The notes: generated from the sequence alone by a model not told the origin. Shown: positions 28,791 to 38,266, numbered from the stretch's first letter. The stretch: 64,000 bases of DNA from Bradyrhizobium betae (GCF_004123905.1 NZ_MZXW01000016.1:186001-250000), one strand, 5' to 3'. Numbers and translations: made by a program.

Positions 28791-29468
28791 ATGCCGATCA
28801 ACATCGAATATCGCGGCCCCGCCGACCTCCCGGAAATCATTCCGGTGTTTCCGCTGCCGGGCGCGCTGCTGCTGCCGCGCGGCCAGATGCCGCTCAACAT
28901 CTTCGAGCCGCGCTACCTTTCGATGGTCGACGATTCCTTGCGCGACGGCCACCGCCTGATCGGCATGATCCAGCCGGATATCGCGCACTCGCCGAAGAAC
29001 TCCGACAAGCCGGCGCTGTTCCGGGTCGGCTGCGTCGGCCGCATCACCCAGCTCGCCGAATCCGGCGACGGCCGTTACATCCTCGAGCTCACCGGCGTCT
29101 CGCGCTTCAGGGTGATCGAGGAGCTGGAAGTGCTCACCGCCTACCGCCAGTGCAAGGTGGATTTTTTCGCCTTCGTCGACGATTTCACCGCGCGCATAGG
29201 TGAGGAGGAGGTCGATCGCGAGGCGCTGCTGGCGGTTTTGGCGGACTTCTTGAAAGCCAACAATCTCAAGGTCGATTGGGAGGGCGTCGAGAGCGCGCCC
29301 AACGAAGCGCTCGTCAACGCGCTGGCGATGATGTCGCCCTATGGCCCCGCGGAGAAGCAGGCCATGCTGGAGGCGATGGATCTGAAGACCCGCGCCGAGA
29401 TCCTGATCGCGGTGACCGAGATGGACCTCGCCAAGAAGCGCACCAGCGGGGATCCGCCGTTGCAGTGA
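28791..29468 (+). CDS. LON peptidase substrate-binding-domain protein
   Basis: The 225-residue protein consists only of the N-terminal substrate-binding domain of Lon ('IPVFPLPGALLLPRGQMPL', 'NIFEPRYLSMVDDSL', 'TGVSRFRVIEELE'). The AAA+ and protease domains are absent, as is usual for this stand-alone family. Its role is unknown; a peptide- or client-binding adaptor is plausible. It lies just after the thioredoxin/TPR gene and is probably co-transcribed with it. Confidence 0.9.
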   Translation: MPINIEYRGPADLPEIIPVFPLPGALLLPRGQMPLNIFEPRYLSMVDDSLRDGHRLIGMIQPDIAHSPKNSDKPALFRVGCVGRITQLAESGDGRYILELTGVSRFRVIEELEVLTAYRQCKVDFFAFVDDFTARIGEEEVDREALLAVLADFLKANNLKVDWEGVESAPNEALVNALAMMSPYGPAEKQAMLEAMDLKTRAEILIAVTEMDLAKKRTSGDPPLQ

Positions 29469-29480
29469 AGGCCTGAATGC

Positions 29481-31982
29481 TCAGGCAGCGCGGACGGCTG
29501 CTCCGGCACCTCGCCGCAGCATTCTCGCGATATCGGATGCAGGCATCGGCCGGCTGAAATAATAGCCCTGCGTTTCGACGCACCCTTCTTCACGGAGGAT
29601 GTCCAGCTGCTCCTTGGTTTCGACGCCTTCGGCGGTCGTCGTCTTGCCGAGGCTGACTGCGAAACGAACCACGGCTCGCGCGAGATGGCGCGCCTCTGCG
29701 CTTGCGCTGGATAGTTCGTTGACGAAACTGCGGTCGATCTTGATCTTGTCGAACGGGAATCTTTGTAGAAAGCTCAGCGACGAATAGCCGGTGCCGAAAT
29801 CGTCCAGGGCTACTCGCACACCGAGCTCGCGCAGTTGACCGAGAACTGCGAAGACAGCTTCGCTGTCATGCATGACCGCCGTCTCGGTGACCTCGAGCTC
29901 GAGCCTATGCGGAGCAATTCCCGAACTCGCCAGTGCGCCGATCACGACCGGAACAAGCTCCTTGCTCCTGAATTGAGCGGGAGACAGGTTGACCGCAACC
30001 CTGACATGCGCAGGCCATTTGGCGGCTTCCGCACAGGCCGTTCTCAAGACCCATTCTCCCAGAGGCACGATCAAGCCGGTCTCCTCCGCAAGCGGGATGA
30101 ATTCGCCCGGCATGACCAGACCGTGCTGCGGGTGATGCCAGCGGAGCAAAGCCTCGAAGCCGCGGACCTTGCCGGTCGCGGGGGTGACGAACGGCTGGTA
30201 GTGGAGCTCGAATTGACGGCCGGCAATCGCAACCCGCATGTCGCGCTCCAGGTTGCGTCGCGCATGCATGAGCTCGTCGAGTTCCGGCTCGAAGAAACGG
30301 AATGCACCACGTCCACCACTCTTGGCCGAGTAGAGGGCGAGATCCGCGCTCTTCATGATCACGTCGGAATCATTGCCATCGCGCGGCGCGATGGCAATGC
30401 CGATGCTGGTGCCCACCGTGACCCGGTGATCGCCGAGATCGAACGGTTCGCAAAGCGCCTTTCTGATGTTCTCGGCCAGGGCGGCGGCCTCCACGGCCGG
30501 ATTGGTTACGTAATCGATCACCGCGAACTCGTCGCCTCCCAGTCGCGCGATCAACGCGGTTTCCGTGGTGCATTCGCGCAGACGCGCTGCAACGGCGCGC
30601 AGCAGGGAATCGCCTGTCGGATGTCCAAGCGTGTCGTTGACTTCCTTGAAGCGATCGAGGTCGAGCATGAGCACGGCCAGATCGACGCCGCCGTTGCGCG
30701 TAACTGCAATGGCATGCTCCATCCGCTCTCTGAGCAGCACGCGATTTGGCAGATCGGTCAGCGCATCGTGTTGCGCCATATGGGTGATCTTGGCTTCGGA
30801 CCGGCGCTGCTCGGTCACGTCGAGATGGGTGGCCACCCATCCGCCGCCGGCCATAGGCTGGCGCGTCACGCAGATCAACCGACCATCCGCAAACTCGTCG
30901 ATCCTGCTCGAGACTGCATCGAACGGCAGCGCGGCCAGTTTCGACGTGAATTGCTCGGCAGCGCCTTCGCTGGCGTCGCCCCTGAGGATGCCGCTCACAA
31001 CACGATGCCTGATGATGTCGGCGTGCGGTGTCCCCGTTCTCAGCAGTTCCGGCGGTAGCCGATAGAGCAGGGCATAACGCTCGTTGCTGACGACGAGCCG
31101 CTTCTCCGCATCGAACATGCAGAGAGCCTCGACCATGTTGTTGATGGCCGTATCCAGCCTGAGTTTCTGGTCCTGGAATTCCTTTTGCGAATCTTCCACC
31201 TGTTGCCTGGCGAGCGAAAGCTCCCTGATGATTTCCTCGAATCTACTGGTTCTGGTCGCAAGGCGACGATCCGCCAGCACGCCGATGAGACTCATCCCGA
31301 GCACCGATAGGGCCACACCCGCAATTGCCACGGCGAGGAAGGTAGGAGAAAGCGACAACGCACCGCTTGTCAGCGTCGGGTCTGGAACGATCTGCACGGC
31401 CCCCATGGCCGTGAAATGGTGCGACACGATTGCGAGCGTCAGCAGCACCGCGGCAGCAAGCGCGCCCCATAGGTCCTTGCGGCCGAGGGCAACCGCGAGT
31501 GCAGCGTAGCCCAAGGCCGTGCCGAGGACGATCGAGATGAACACCAGCTCCGGCGACCAGCTCACGCGACCCGGCACTTCGAGGGCCCACATCCCGAGAT
31601 AGTGCATACTCGCAATGCCGGCACCGATGATGCCGCCGCCGGCAGGCGCGCGCCAGCGGCCGGAATTGTTCACGGCAACGCCAAAGCCGACAGAGGTCAG
31701 GATCATCGCCGCGGCGAGTGACAGCGCAGTCAGCGCGATGCCGTAACCGGTGGAGACGCCGGGCTCGTAGGCGAGCATTGCAACAAAATGCGTTGCCCAG
31801 ATTCCGTAGCCGATGGCGGCGCCGGCGATCGCAATCCAGATCACCCGCGCCCAGGCCTGCGACGCGATCGCGCGACGAAAGATGCTGACGGCTACAATAC
31901 TCGCGGCGAAGCAGACCAGACCAGCGAGCACGACAAGCCGCCAATCATGCTCTGCCGTAAGGCACGTAAAAACGCGGAACAT
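29481..31982 (-). CDS. MHYT-PAS-GGDEF-EAL membrane protein (c-di-GMP turnover)
   Basis: The 833-residue protein starts with a seven-helix MHYT sensor (residues 1-240) showing 'WATHFVAML', 'SMHYLGMW' and 'SHHFTAMGA', the proposed metal-binding repeats. A coiled coil and a PAS-like domain (about 255-395) follow. The GGDEF domain has an intact 'RLGGDEF' near residue 482. The EAL domain has 'FEALLRW' near 608, 'VNLSPAQF', 'LEVTETAVMHD', 'DDFGTGYSSL' and 'TTAEGVET', all catalytic landmarks present. It should therefore be able both to make and to degrade c-di-GMP, possibly in response to O2, CO or NO as proposed for MHYT domains. Confidence 0.95.
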   Translation of the reverse strand: MFRVFTCLTAEHDWRLVVLAGLVCFAASIVAVSIFRRAIASQAWARVIWIAIAGAAIGYGIWATHFVAMLAYEPGVSTGYGIALTALSLAAAMILTSVGFGVAVNNSGRWRAPAGGGIIGAGIASMHYLGMWALEVPGRVSWSPELVFISIVLGTALGYAALAVALGRKDLWGALAAAVLLTLAIVSHHFTAMGAVQIVPDPTLTSGALSLSPTFLAVAIAGVALSVLGMSLIGVLADRRLATRTSRFEEIIRELSLARQQVEDSQKEFQDQKLRLDTAINNMVEALCMFDAEKRLVVSNERYALLYRLPPELLRTGTPHADIIRHRVVSGILRGDASEGAAEQFTSKLAALPFDAVSSRIDEFADGRLICVTRQPMAGGGWVATHLDVTEQRRSEAKITHMAQHDALTDLPNRVLLRERMEHAIAVTRNGGVDLAVLMLDLDRFKEVNDTLGHPTGDSLLRAVAARLRECTTETALIARLGGDEFAVIDYVTNPAVEAAALAENIRKALCEPFDLGDHRVTVGTSIGIAIAPRDGNDSDVIMKSADLALYSAKSGGRGAFRFFEPELDELMHARRNLERDMRVAIAGRQFELHYQPFVTPATGKVRGFEALLRWHHPQHGLVMPGEFIPLAEETGLIVPLGEWVLRTACAEAAKWPAHVRVAVNLSPAQFRSKELVPVVIGALASSGIAPHRLELEVTETAVMHDSEAVFAVLGQLRELGVRVALDDFGTGYSSLSFLQRFPFDKIKIDRSFVNELSSASAEARHLARAVVRFAVSLGKTTTAEGVETKEQLDILREEGCVETQGYYFSRPMPASDIARMLRRGAGAAVRAA

Positions 31983-32180
31983 GGTAATCGCTCCCTCGTC
32001 AATATGTGTGACGATTGATCCGATCGGACTTTCTCCGCGTTAATTTTTTGCAATGCCCAGTTGCATGCCTATCGTGAGGTAAACGTCATCTCGACAATGT
32101 GGCGCTGGTGGTAGTCTGTGCTGCGGGTGAGGTTCCGCTTCCCGTAGAACTACGTGGCACGCCCCAAAATTCGTCTCGCC

Positions 32181-32774
32181 TCAGGAGTGACTGCGGATGC
32201 GTTTGCGCCCAGTGATCATCGCGCGCACGAGGTTCTCGCGCTGGAGAATTCCCATCAGCGCCACGCCCACGACGTGCAGCACGACCAGCACGATGACGGC
32301 ATCCGACGCATAAGCGTGGGTGTCCTCGATCCACCACACGCCAAAGAACGTAACGGTCACCGACATCGCGCCCGTGATCGCCGAAACGGCGAGCGACAGC
32401 AGCAGCGCCACCAGCATCAACGTGCCCGCCGGATTGAGACCAATATAGCGGCCCGTCATGCCGCGACGCAGATTCCAGAGATAGCCCGGCGCAGCACGAA
32501 GCCTGACGCCGACCATGCGGAAGCGCGAATAGCGGCTTCCCCAAAAGCCCCAGACCAAACGGAAGGCCAGGAGCCCGAGCACCGTATAGCCGAGGATGCG
32601 GTGCAGGCCGTCGTAGACGGTGGGAGTGAACCACGCGGCGAGAACACTGGCCGCGAGAGCCCAGTGCCAGAGGCGTAGCGGGAGGTCCCAGACTGCGACC
32701 GTTCGCGGTCCAGTTCGATCCGCGGGGGTCCTGACGGACACCCCGCGCGCTTCTGGTACCGCTTTGTCGATCAA
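32181..32774 (-). CDS. Cytochrome b561-like membrane protein
   Basis: The 197-residue protein has four hydrophobic segments and membrane histidines in the pattern of b-type di-haem proteins: 'LPLRLWHWALAASVLAAWF', 'YDGLHRILGYTVLGLLAFR', 'EDTHAYASDAVIVLVVLHVVG'. It matches the cytochrome b/b6 domain found in b561 and Ni,Fe-hydrogenase b subunits. The likely role is electron transfer from quinol to a periplasmic acceptor, perhaps the dedicated partner of the PepSY-like protein encoded 20 bp upstream. The start codon is TTG at 32774 with AAGGAT upstream. Confidence 0.88.
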   Translation of the reverse strand: MIDKAVPEARGVSVRTPADRTGPRTVAVWDLPLRLWHWALAASVLAAWFTPTVYDGLHRILGYTVLGLLAFRLVWGFWGSRYSRFRMVGVRLRAAPGYLWNLRRGMTGRYIGLNPAGTLMLVALLLSLAVSAITGAMSVTVTFFGVWWIEDTHAYASDAVIVLVVLHVVGVALMGILQRENLVRAMITGRKRIRSHS

Positions 32775-32794
32775 GCCGGGACTATCCTTGAGCC

Positions 32795-33073
32795 TTACTT
32801 GGCAACCGTCTTTTTCAGGCTGAGATCTTCGGGGCTGTAGAACAGCTCGAAAGTCTTGCCTTCCTTGACGCCGTAGACTTCATAGCACGAGCCTTCGATC
32901 TTGGAGCGGCGCACTTCGTAACCCAGCGCCTTGGCCTTGGCTTCAGCTTCGCTGGCCGGCTTCCACGACGCCTTGTCGAGCTTGGTGCAGTCCTTGAAAC
33001 CGTCGGCCATGGCCGCCGAGCTCATCCCAATCCCGATCGTCAGTGCGATGGCAACAACACGAATGACCTTCAC
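32795..33073 (-). CDS. PepSY-like exported small protein
   Basis: The 92-residue protein has a signal peptide ('VVAIALTIGIGMSSAAMA') and a PepSY-like domain: 'WKPASEAEAKAKALGYEVRR' followed by 'GSCYEVYGVKEGKTFELFYSP'. PepSY-like proteins are often encoded with cytochrome b561-type membrane proteins, as here (20-bp gap). They are thought to bind peptides or ligands in the periplasm. Two cysteines (in 'KDCTKL' and 'GSCYEV') could form a disulphide. Confidence 0.85.
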   Translation of the reverse strand: MKVIRVVAIALTIGIGMSSAAMADGFKDCTKLDKASWKPASEAEAKAKALGYEVRRSKIEGSCYEVYGVKEGKTFELFYSPEDLSLKKTVAK

Positions 33074-33274
33074 GAACGTCTCCTCCTCTGTCGTGTGCGC
33101 GCGTGGCGCGAAGCGGGACCGAAGGAAGCAAAAGAGAGGGTGAAGTCAATCCGGTTCGGGGCTGCACGGCTTTAGAGTTGTTCTAACGATCCGAAAAAGA
33201 TCAGCGCGTTCCGTAAGCAGCACGCATTTGAACGGCCGCTGCGGCCTTACGCCTCACAGGCAAGAGCCGCGTTG

Positions 33275-33625
33275 CTAGTAGCCGGCCACTGCGAGCGCGA
33301 CGACGGCACTGAGCGCCATCCAGCCGAAGTGGCGGCCACGCGTCGCCCATGCGTTGGCGAGCGCGGACAGGCCGTACACGCAGGCCATGGTGACGACGAT
33401 CCAGCGGCGCGCCGGCTCCGAGCCCATCCAGGGCGCCGCGATCAGCAGCACGCCACCCCCGATCCAGGCGACGGTCGAGGCCTGCCAGACCAGGCGGATC
33501 AGCGTCCGGAGCCGCTCCGGCTCGATCCGGGCACGGGGAAACACCTTGGTCTCCCCGAGGATGCCATGGATGAGGGCGACGGCGATGGCGGCGGCGCCGG
33601 CACATTGGAGCAAGAGGTCACGCAT
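33275..33625 (-). CDS. Small four-helix membrane protein under TetR control
   Basis: The protein of 116 residues has four hydrophobic segments: 'GAAAIAVALIHGILGE', 'STVAWIGGGVLLIAAPWM', 'WIVVTMACVYGLSALANAW' and 'GWMALSAVVALAVAGY'. I do not recognise a named family. It is transcribed away from a TetR gene, and the spacer carries two CCATACA/TGTATGG palindromes. ATG 33625 is chosen because GGGAG lies upstream; an in-frame start at 33652 would begin inside the operator. Confidence 0.75.
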   Translation of the reverse strand: MRDLLLQCAGAAAIAVALIHGILGETKVFPRARIEPERLRTLIRLVWQASTVAWIGGGVLLIAAPWMGSEPARRWIVVTMACVYGLSALANAWATRGRHFGWMALSAVVALAVAGY

Positions 33626-33648
33626 CGACGAAGCTCCCGAGGATGTTT

Positions 33649-33711
33649 CCATACATCTGTGTATGGTGAGATAGGCGCTGGTCCACGGCCTGTCAATACA
33701 CTAATGTATGG
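33649..33711. promoter_or_regulatory. Two operators between the membrane-protein gene and its TetR gene
   Basis: CCATACA-TCTG-TGTATGG (33649-33666) is a perfect 7-bp inverted repeat with a 4-nt spacer. CAATACA-CTAA-TGTATGG (33694-33711) has the same form with one mismatch. Their centres are 45 bp apart. One lies before each divergent gene, so the adjacent TetR protein is the likely ligand. Confidence 0.8.
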
Positions 33712-33730
33712 TCGAATTTCGGGAACCGAC

Positions 33731-34261
33731 ATGACCGAGCAGCTCTCCGCCGACGACTGGATCAGGCAAGGCCTGAAGGTGCTTGCCAAAAATGGCTTCA
33801 CGGCCCTGAAGGCCGATCCGCTCGCAAGGGCCATGGGCGTCTCCCGCGGCAGCTTCTATTGGCATTTTGCCGATCTCGGCGCGTTCCATGCCGCCGTGCT
33901 GAAACGCTGGCGAGAGATTGCGGCCGAGCAGATCATCGCCGATGTCGAGGCCGGAAGCGACGAGCCGCTGCAGGCGCTGCTACGGCGGACTTTTGGCGCG
34001 CGGCTCGATTTGGAACGCGCCGTGCGCAACTGGGCGGCATTCGATGCAGCCGCGCAAGGCGCGGTCCGCGCGATCGACCGCCGCAGGATCGACTATATCG
34101 AGCAGCTCCTGGAGCAGCGCGGACTTGCCCCTGCGACCGCGCAGGCCCGCGCGCAGATCCTGTACTGGACGTTTCTCGGCTTTGCCCTGTCTGGCACACC
34201 GGTGCCGGCGGCGCGGCTCCACGGCCTGCTCGACGAAATTATGCGGATGGTTTCCGCCTAG
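33731..34261 (+). CDS. TetR/AcrR-family regulator
   Basis: The 176-residue protein has the TetR helix-turn-helix at residues 10-55: 'LKVLAKNGFTALKADPLARAMGVSRGSFYWHFADLG'-type sequence, including the canonical 'GSFYWHF' recognition helix. The C-terminal domain ('LEQRGLAPATAQARAQILYWTFLG') would form the ligand and dimer part. ATG 33731 is preferred because upstream in-frame ATGs fall within the operator. It probably regulates itself and the small membrane protein. The inducer is unknown. Confidence 0.93.
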   Translation: MTEQLSADDWIRQGLKVLAKNGFTALKADPLARAMGVSRGSFYWHFADLGAFHAAVLKRWREIAAEQIIADVEAGSDEPLQALLRRTFGARLDLERAVRNWAAFDAAAQGAVRAIDRRRIDYIEQLLEQRGLAPATAQARAQILYWTFLGFALSGTPVPAARLHGLLDEIMRMVSA

Positions 34262-34306
34262 ACCGTGGTTTTCTGTGCTAGAGGCAACCGATCGCCGGAG
34301 ACCACA

Positions 34307-34504
34307 ATGAACGCGCCCACCGAACGCCCCGAAAACAGCGTCGACCCCAAGCTGCTGGAGATCCTGGTCTGCCCGCTGACCAAGGGCCCGCTGGAGTACG
34401 ATTCCGCGAAGCAGGAGCTGATCTCGCGCAGCGCCAAGCTCGCCTATCCGATCCGCGACGGCATCCCGATCATGCTGCCGGAAGAGGCGCGCAAGATCGA
34501 TTGA
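34307..34504 (+). CDS. Trm112-family zinc-ribbon-like protein
   Basis: The 65-residue protein has the Trm112 core '[20 protein letters not shown]' and '[20 protein letters not shown]'. Bacterial members are related to the eukaryotic Trm112 activator of methyltransferases. Only one cysteine of the usual zinc site remains here (VCPLTKG), so metal binding is doubtful. The ATG at 34307 has CGGAG upstream. In related genomes this gene sits close to the LON-domain gene; here about 4.8 kb separate them. Confidence 0.9.
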   Translation: MNAPTERPENSVDPKLLEILVCPLTKGPLEYDSAKQELISRSAKLAYPIRDGIPIMLPEEARKID

Positions 34505-34518
34505 GGATGGCGAATAGG

Positions 34519-34567
34519 GAATGGCGAGTAGCGAATGGGCCTACTCGCTATTCGCTACTCACCATTC
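34519..34567. repeat. Inverted repeat between convergent Trm112 and UbiH genes
   Basis: The arms GAATGGCGAGTAGCGAAT (34519-34536) and ATTCGCTACTCACCATTC (34550-34567) are complementary at 17 of 18 positions, with a 13-nt loop that itself contains CTACTCGCT. The element lies between the stops at 34504 and 34575. It may end both transcripts or be a REP-like mobile repeat; there is no T-run. Confidence 0.75.
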
Positions 34568-34574
34568 GCCCCCC

Positions 34575-35795
34575 TCACAACGCTTCGCCCTTCAACAACC
34601 GCGGTATCTCACCCGTCAGCCCGGCAGCCTGGCGGATGAAGAGATTCTTCAACGGCGGAGCGCGGTCGACGAGGCCGAGACCGATGTCACGCACGGTGCG
34701 CAGCAAGGTCGACTGGTTGGAGAACAGGAAGTTCAGCGAGTTGGTGGCAACGCCCATCGCCATCGTGTCGAAGCGGCGCCAGCGCTGGTAGCGCTCGAGC
34801 ACGTCGCCGCCGCCGAGATCCATGCCGAGCCGAGCGGCATCGACGACGACTTCGGCCAGAGCGGCGACATCCTTCAGCCCCATGTTGAGACCCTGGCCCG
34901 CAATGGGGTGAATGACATGCGCGGAATCGCCGACCAGCGCGAGGCGCTCGGCGATGAAGGAGCGCGCGACGAAATAGGACAGCGGGAATGCGCGCGGCTT
35001 GTCGAGCGCCTTCACCTCGCCGAGATGCAAACCAAAACGCTGCTCGAGCTCGCCGTGAAACTCCTCGTCGCTCAGCGCAATGATGCGCGCGGCCTCAGCT
35101 CGGCGCTCGGTCCACACCAGCGACGAGCGCTTGCCCGAGAGCGGCAGGATGGCGAACGGACCTGCGGGCAAAAAGTGCTCCTCCGCACGGCCCTCGTGAT
35201 CGCGCTCATGGCCGACGGTAACGACGATGCCGGACTGGTCATACTCCCAGCCATGGGTGGCGATGCCGGCGCGCTCGCGCAGCTTTGACCGCGCGCCATC
35301 GGCCGCGACAAGGAGGCTCGCTGCGATCACGCTGCCGTCGCCGAGCGTCACGTCGATGCCCTCGGCACGCGCATCGTAAGACGCGACCGTGGTGGCGCGG
35401 AGATCAATGCCCTCGGCCTCGGCACGCACCACCAGCGCATCGATCAGGCGGCGGTTCTCGACCATGTGCGCGAAGGGCTCGCCCGGCGCGACATCGCCGG
35501 CAAAGTTCAGGAACACCGGGCGGGTGGCGTCCTCCAGCTTGGAGTCGGTGACGACCATGTCGAGGATCGGCTGCGCCTCGCCCCTGACATCGTCCCAGGC
35601 GCCGATCGCCTCGAACAGGCGGCGGCAGGCGGCCACGATCGCGGTCGCGCGCGGGTCGCGGCTCGGCCGTGTGGCAAGCGCGGGATCGGCGACGATGACG
35701 GGGATCTCGGGCCCGAGCCCCTGGCGCAACGCCAGAGCCAGTGCGAGGCCGGCAAACGCGCCCCCGCCGATGACAATGCTACCCTGTACCGACAT
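34575..35795 (-). CDS. UbiH/UbiF-family FAD monooxygenase (ubiquinone biosynthesis)
   Basis: The 406-residue flavoprotein has the N-terminal Rossmann 'IVIGGGAFAGLALALALRQ', the middle 'ADGARSKLRERAGI' (DG motif) and the C-terminal 'LALVGDSAHVIHPIAGQGLN' (GD motif). All three are signatures of UbiH/UbiF/Coq6-type hydroxylases, which add hydroxyl groups to the ubiquinone ring. Which ring position it modifies cannot be told from the sequence alone. It is convergent with Trm112 and divergent from tesB. Confidence 0.9.
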   Translation of the reverse strand: MSVQGSIVIGGGAFAGLALALALRQGLGPEIPVIVADPALATRPSRDPRATAIVAACRRLFEAIGAWDDVRGEAQPILDMVVTDSKLEDATRPVFLNFAGDVAPGEPFAHMVENRRLIDALVVRAEAEGIDLRATTVASYDARAEGIDVTLGDGSVIAASLLVAADGARSKLRERAGIATHGWEYDQSGIVVTVGHERDHEGRAEEHFLPAGPFAILPLSGKRSSLVWTERRAEAARIIALSDEEFHGELEQRFGLHLGEVKALDKPRAFPLSYFVARSFIAERLALVGDSAHVIHPIAGQGLNMGLKDVAALAEVVVDAARLGMDLGGGDVLERYQRWRRFDTMAMGVATNSLNFLFSNQSTLLRTVRDIGLGLVDRAPPLKNLFIRQAAGLTGEIPRLLKGEAL

Positions 35796-35884
35796 ATCTA
35801 GTTTCCCGGCTCATTCCTGGTCTTGCTAGCAGACTTGAGGTGGGCGAAACAGTGCGGTGAAACAAGGGCGGAGAGCCCCATTGT

Positions 35885-35913
35885 GTCATTCCGGAGCGCT
35901 CGTCCGGGATGAC
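35885..35913. repeat. Short GTCAT...ATGAC inverted repeat
   Basis: GTCATTCCGGA and TCCGGGATGAC form an imperfect inverted repeat in the spacer between ubiH-like and tesB genes. It resembles a degenerate REP-like element. Confidence 0.5.
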
Positions 35914-35930
35914 GGCAAGAAAGCACCACC

Positions 35931-36791
35931 ATGTCAAAAAGCCTGATCGACCTGATCTCGATCCTCGACCTCGAACAGCTCGAGGTAAATCTGTTCCGCG
36001 GCAGCAGCCCGAAGACGAGCTGGCAACGGGTGTTCGGCGGCCAGGTGATCGGGCAGGCGATGGTTGCGGCCTGCAGGACGGTCGACGGCCGGCTGCCGCA
36101 TTCGCTGCATTGTTATTTCATCCTGCCGGGCGATCCGCAGATCCCGATCATCTACCAGGTCGAGCGCCTGCGCGACGGCAAGAGCTATTCGACACGGCGC
36201 GTCACCGCGATCCAGCATGGCAACGCGATCTTCTCGATCATGGTGTCTTTCCACGCCGAGGAGGAGGGCGCCTTCAACCATCAGGACAAGATGCCTGAGG
36301 TGCCGCCGCCCGAGAAGCTCACCGCCGAGGAAGTGGCGAAGCAGCCGATGTTCCGCGAGATGCCGGACTTCATTCGCCGCTACTATGAATCCGATCGTCC
36401 GATCGAGCTGCGTCCCGTCGAGCTCGGCCGTTATTTCGGCCAGAAGATCGAGGACGGCCGCATTCACGTCTGGATCAGGACCGCGGCGAAATTGCCCGAC
36501 GATCCGGCGCTGCACATGTGTGCGCTCGCCTACGCCTCGGATTTTTCGCTGCTCGATGCGATCATGGCGCGCTATGGCCGCACGTTGTTCGACAAGCGCA
36601 TGATGCCGGCGAGCCTCGACCACGCGATGTGGTTCCACCGCCCGTTCCGCGCCGACGAATGGCTGCTCTATGCGCAGGATTCACCGAGCGCACAGGACGG
36701 CCGCGGCCTGACCCGCGGCTCGATCTTCAAGCCCGATGGCACGCTGGTGGCCTCCGTCGCGCAGGAAGGCTCCGTGCGCGAGCGGAGGTAG
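35931..36791 (+). CDS. tesB: Acyl-CoA thioesterase II
   Basis: The 286-residue protein is a double-hotdog thioesterase: 'FRGSSPKTSWQRVFGGQVIGQAM' in the first repeat and 'MMPASLDHAMWFHRPFRADEWLLY' in the second. The closing 'GLTRGSIFKPDGTLVASVAQEG' carries the Asp/Gly motif. TesB hydrolyses medium- and long-chain acyl-CoAs to free acids and CoA. The length matches the family. It is convergent with the GYF_2-like membrane gene, with stops 3 bp apart. Confidence 0.95.
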   Translation: MSKSLIDLISILDLEQLEVNLFRGSSPKTSWQRVFGGQVIGQAMVAACRTVDGRLPHSLHCYFILPGDPQIPIIYQVERLRDGKSYSTRRVTAIQHGNAIFSIMVSFHAEEEGAFNHQDKMPEVPPPEKLTAEEVAKQPMFREMPDFIRRYYESDRPIELRPVELGRYFGQKIEDGRIHVWIRTAAKLPDDPALHMCALAYASDFSLLDAIMARYGRTLFDKRMMPASLDHAMWFHRPFRADEWLLYAQDSPSAQDGRGLTRGSIFKPDGTLVASVAQEGSVRERR

Positions 36792-36794
36792 CAG

Positions 36795-37679
36795 TCAGTA
36801 GCCGCGAGCGGCGGCCGCAGCACGATCCACGAGGCCGAATTGCGCCACGTACCAGTTGCCGTACCAGCGCAGCATCCACGGGATCGGGATGATGAAGCTG
36901 CAGGCCAGCGAGAACACGACGGTCCGCCACAGGATCTGCCAGCCACTGCCGCTGAATACGATCTCGCGCCGCGTACCCTCGGTGTTGCGGCATATCCAGC
37001 GCATCCAGTACGCCAGGACCCAGGCCCAGCCGATGATGGTGATGGTCGAGATGAGCATGAGCAGATACCAGCCGACATAGCCGATCGCGCTGCCCTGGAA
37101 CGAGAGCGGCAGCCGTTCACCATTCGAGCTGAGATTGGCCACGATCCAGCGGAGGATCACCCAGGCCAGGAAGGCATTGACGATCGTGGCAAGCAGCGGC
37201 GCGTATGAAATGCCGGTCGCGCCGGCATAAGTCAGCAGGGCATTCGCCATCAACGCCCACCAGATGTCCATCGGCTGACCGGCAAAGCCGAAGTTCGGGC
37301 GGCCCGGCACCTGAATATGCGACGTGACGTATTTGTAGAACCAGACGGCAACCCAGGGTGCGGGGATCACCAGGAGCATGCCGATGACGAACACGATGGC
37401 GCGGCCGAGAAGGCCGAACGCGCTGAAATCAGCCGACAGCGACCCGCCACCGTAACCCCTGCCGCCCATCATCGGCGGCCCACCGGCCGGCATCATCGGG
37501 GGTGCGCCGCCGCCGCCGATCAGGCCGGGGATTTCGGCGGCTTTCTGCCAGCCGGCCATGCCCTCGGACCACACCAGCGTATCCGGGCGCACAATCCCTT
37601 GCGCGACCAGGTCGCGGAATTGCCCTTCCGGATAGGGCCCCTGCTGCTTGCCCTCGGATGCGTAGAACCAACTCGCCAT
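36795..37679 (-). CDS. Membrane protein with N-terminal GYF_2-like (DUF4339) domain
   Basis: The 294-residue protein begins with a GYF_2-like domain (residues 1-55: 'WFYASEGKQQGPYPEGQF', 'LVWSEGMAGWQKAAEIPGL'), then a Gly/Pro/Met-rich linker (56-80) and a membrane region of about five segments. 'YKYVTSHIQVPGRPNFGF' and 'WRTVVFSLACSFIIPIPWML' are typical of DUF898/YjgN-like membrane proteins. GYF_2 domains are thought to bind proline-rich peptides. The function is unknown. Confidence 0.8.
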   Translation of the reverse strand: MASWFYASEGKQQGPYPEGQFRDLVAQGIVRPDTLVWSEGMAGWQKAAEIPGLIGGGGAPPMMPAGGPPMMGGRGYGGGSLSADFSAFGLLGRAIVFVIGMLLVIPAPWVAVWFYKYVTSHIQVPGRPNFGFAGQPMDIWWALMANALLTYAGATGISYAPLLATIVNAFLAWVILRWIVANLSSNGERLPLSFQGSAIGYVGWYLLMLISTITIIGWAWVLAYWMRWICRNTEGTRREIVFSGSGWQILWRTVVFSLACSFIIPIPWMLRWYGNWYVAQFGLVDRAAAAARGY

Positions 37680-37876
37680 GGAACGTCCCCCTCAAACATA
37701 CTTATGTACCGGCTGGCACGCTTCGGTTCACCGCATCCATGCCAAAAATGCATTGTGCTGGATGAACCGCTGCCCTGTACAGAGGCGGCCGTTCACATGA
37801 TCGCCCTTGGCCAAACGTTTTTCCGCTTCAACCTGCAACATTTTTATGCCATTTGCCCGGAAAGATGCCAGATTGA

Positions 37877-38266
<390 letters not shown>

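Noticed and set aside
37714..37729. TGGCACG upstream of glnK1 as a sigma-54 -24 box
   Set aside because: The -24 box is complete, but no TTGC-like -12 element follows at the right distance (CTTCGGTTC instead).
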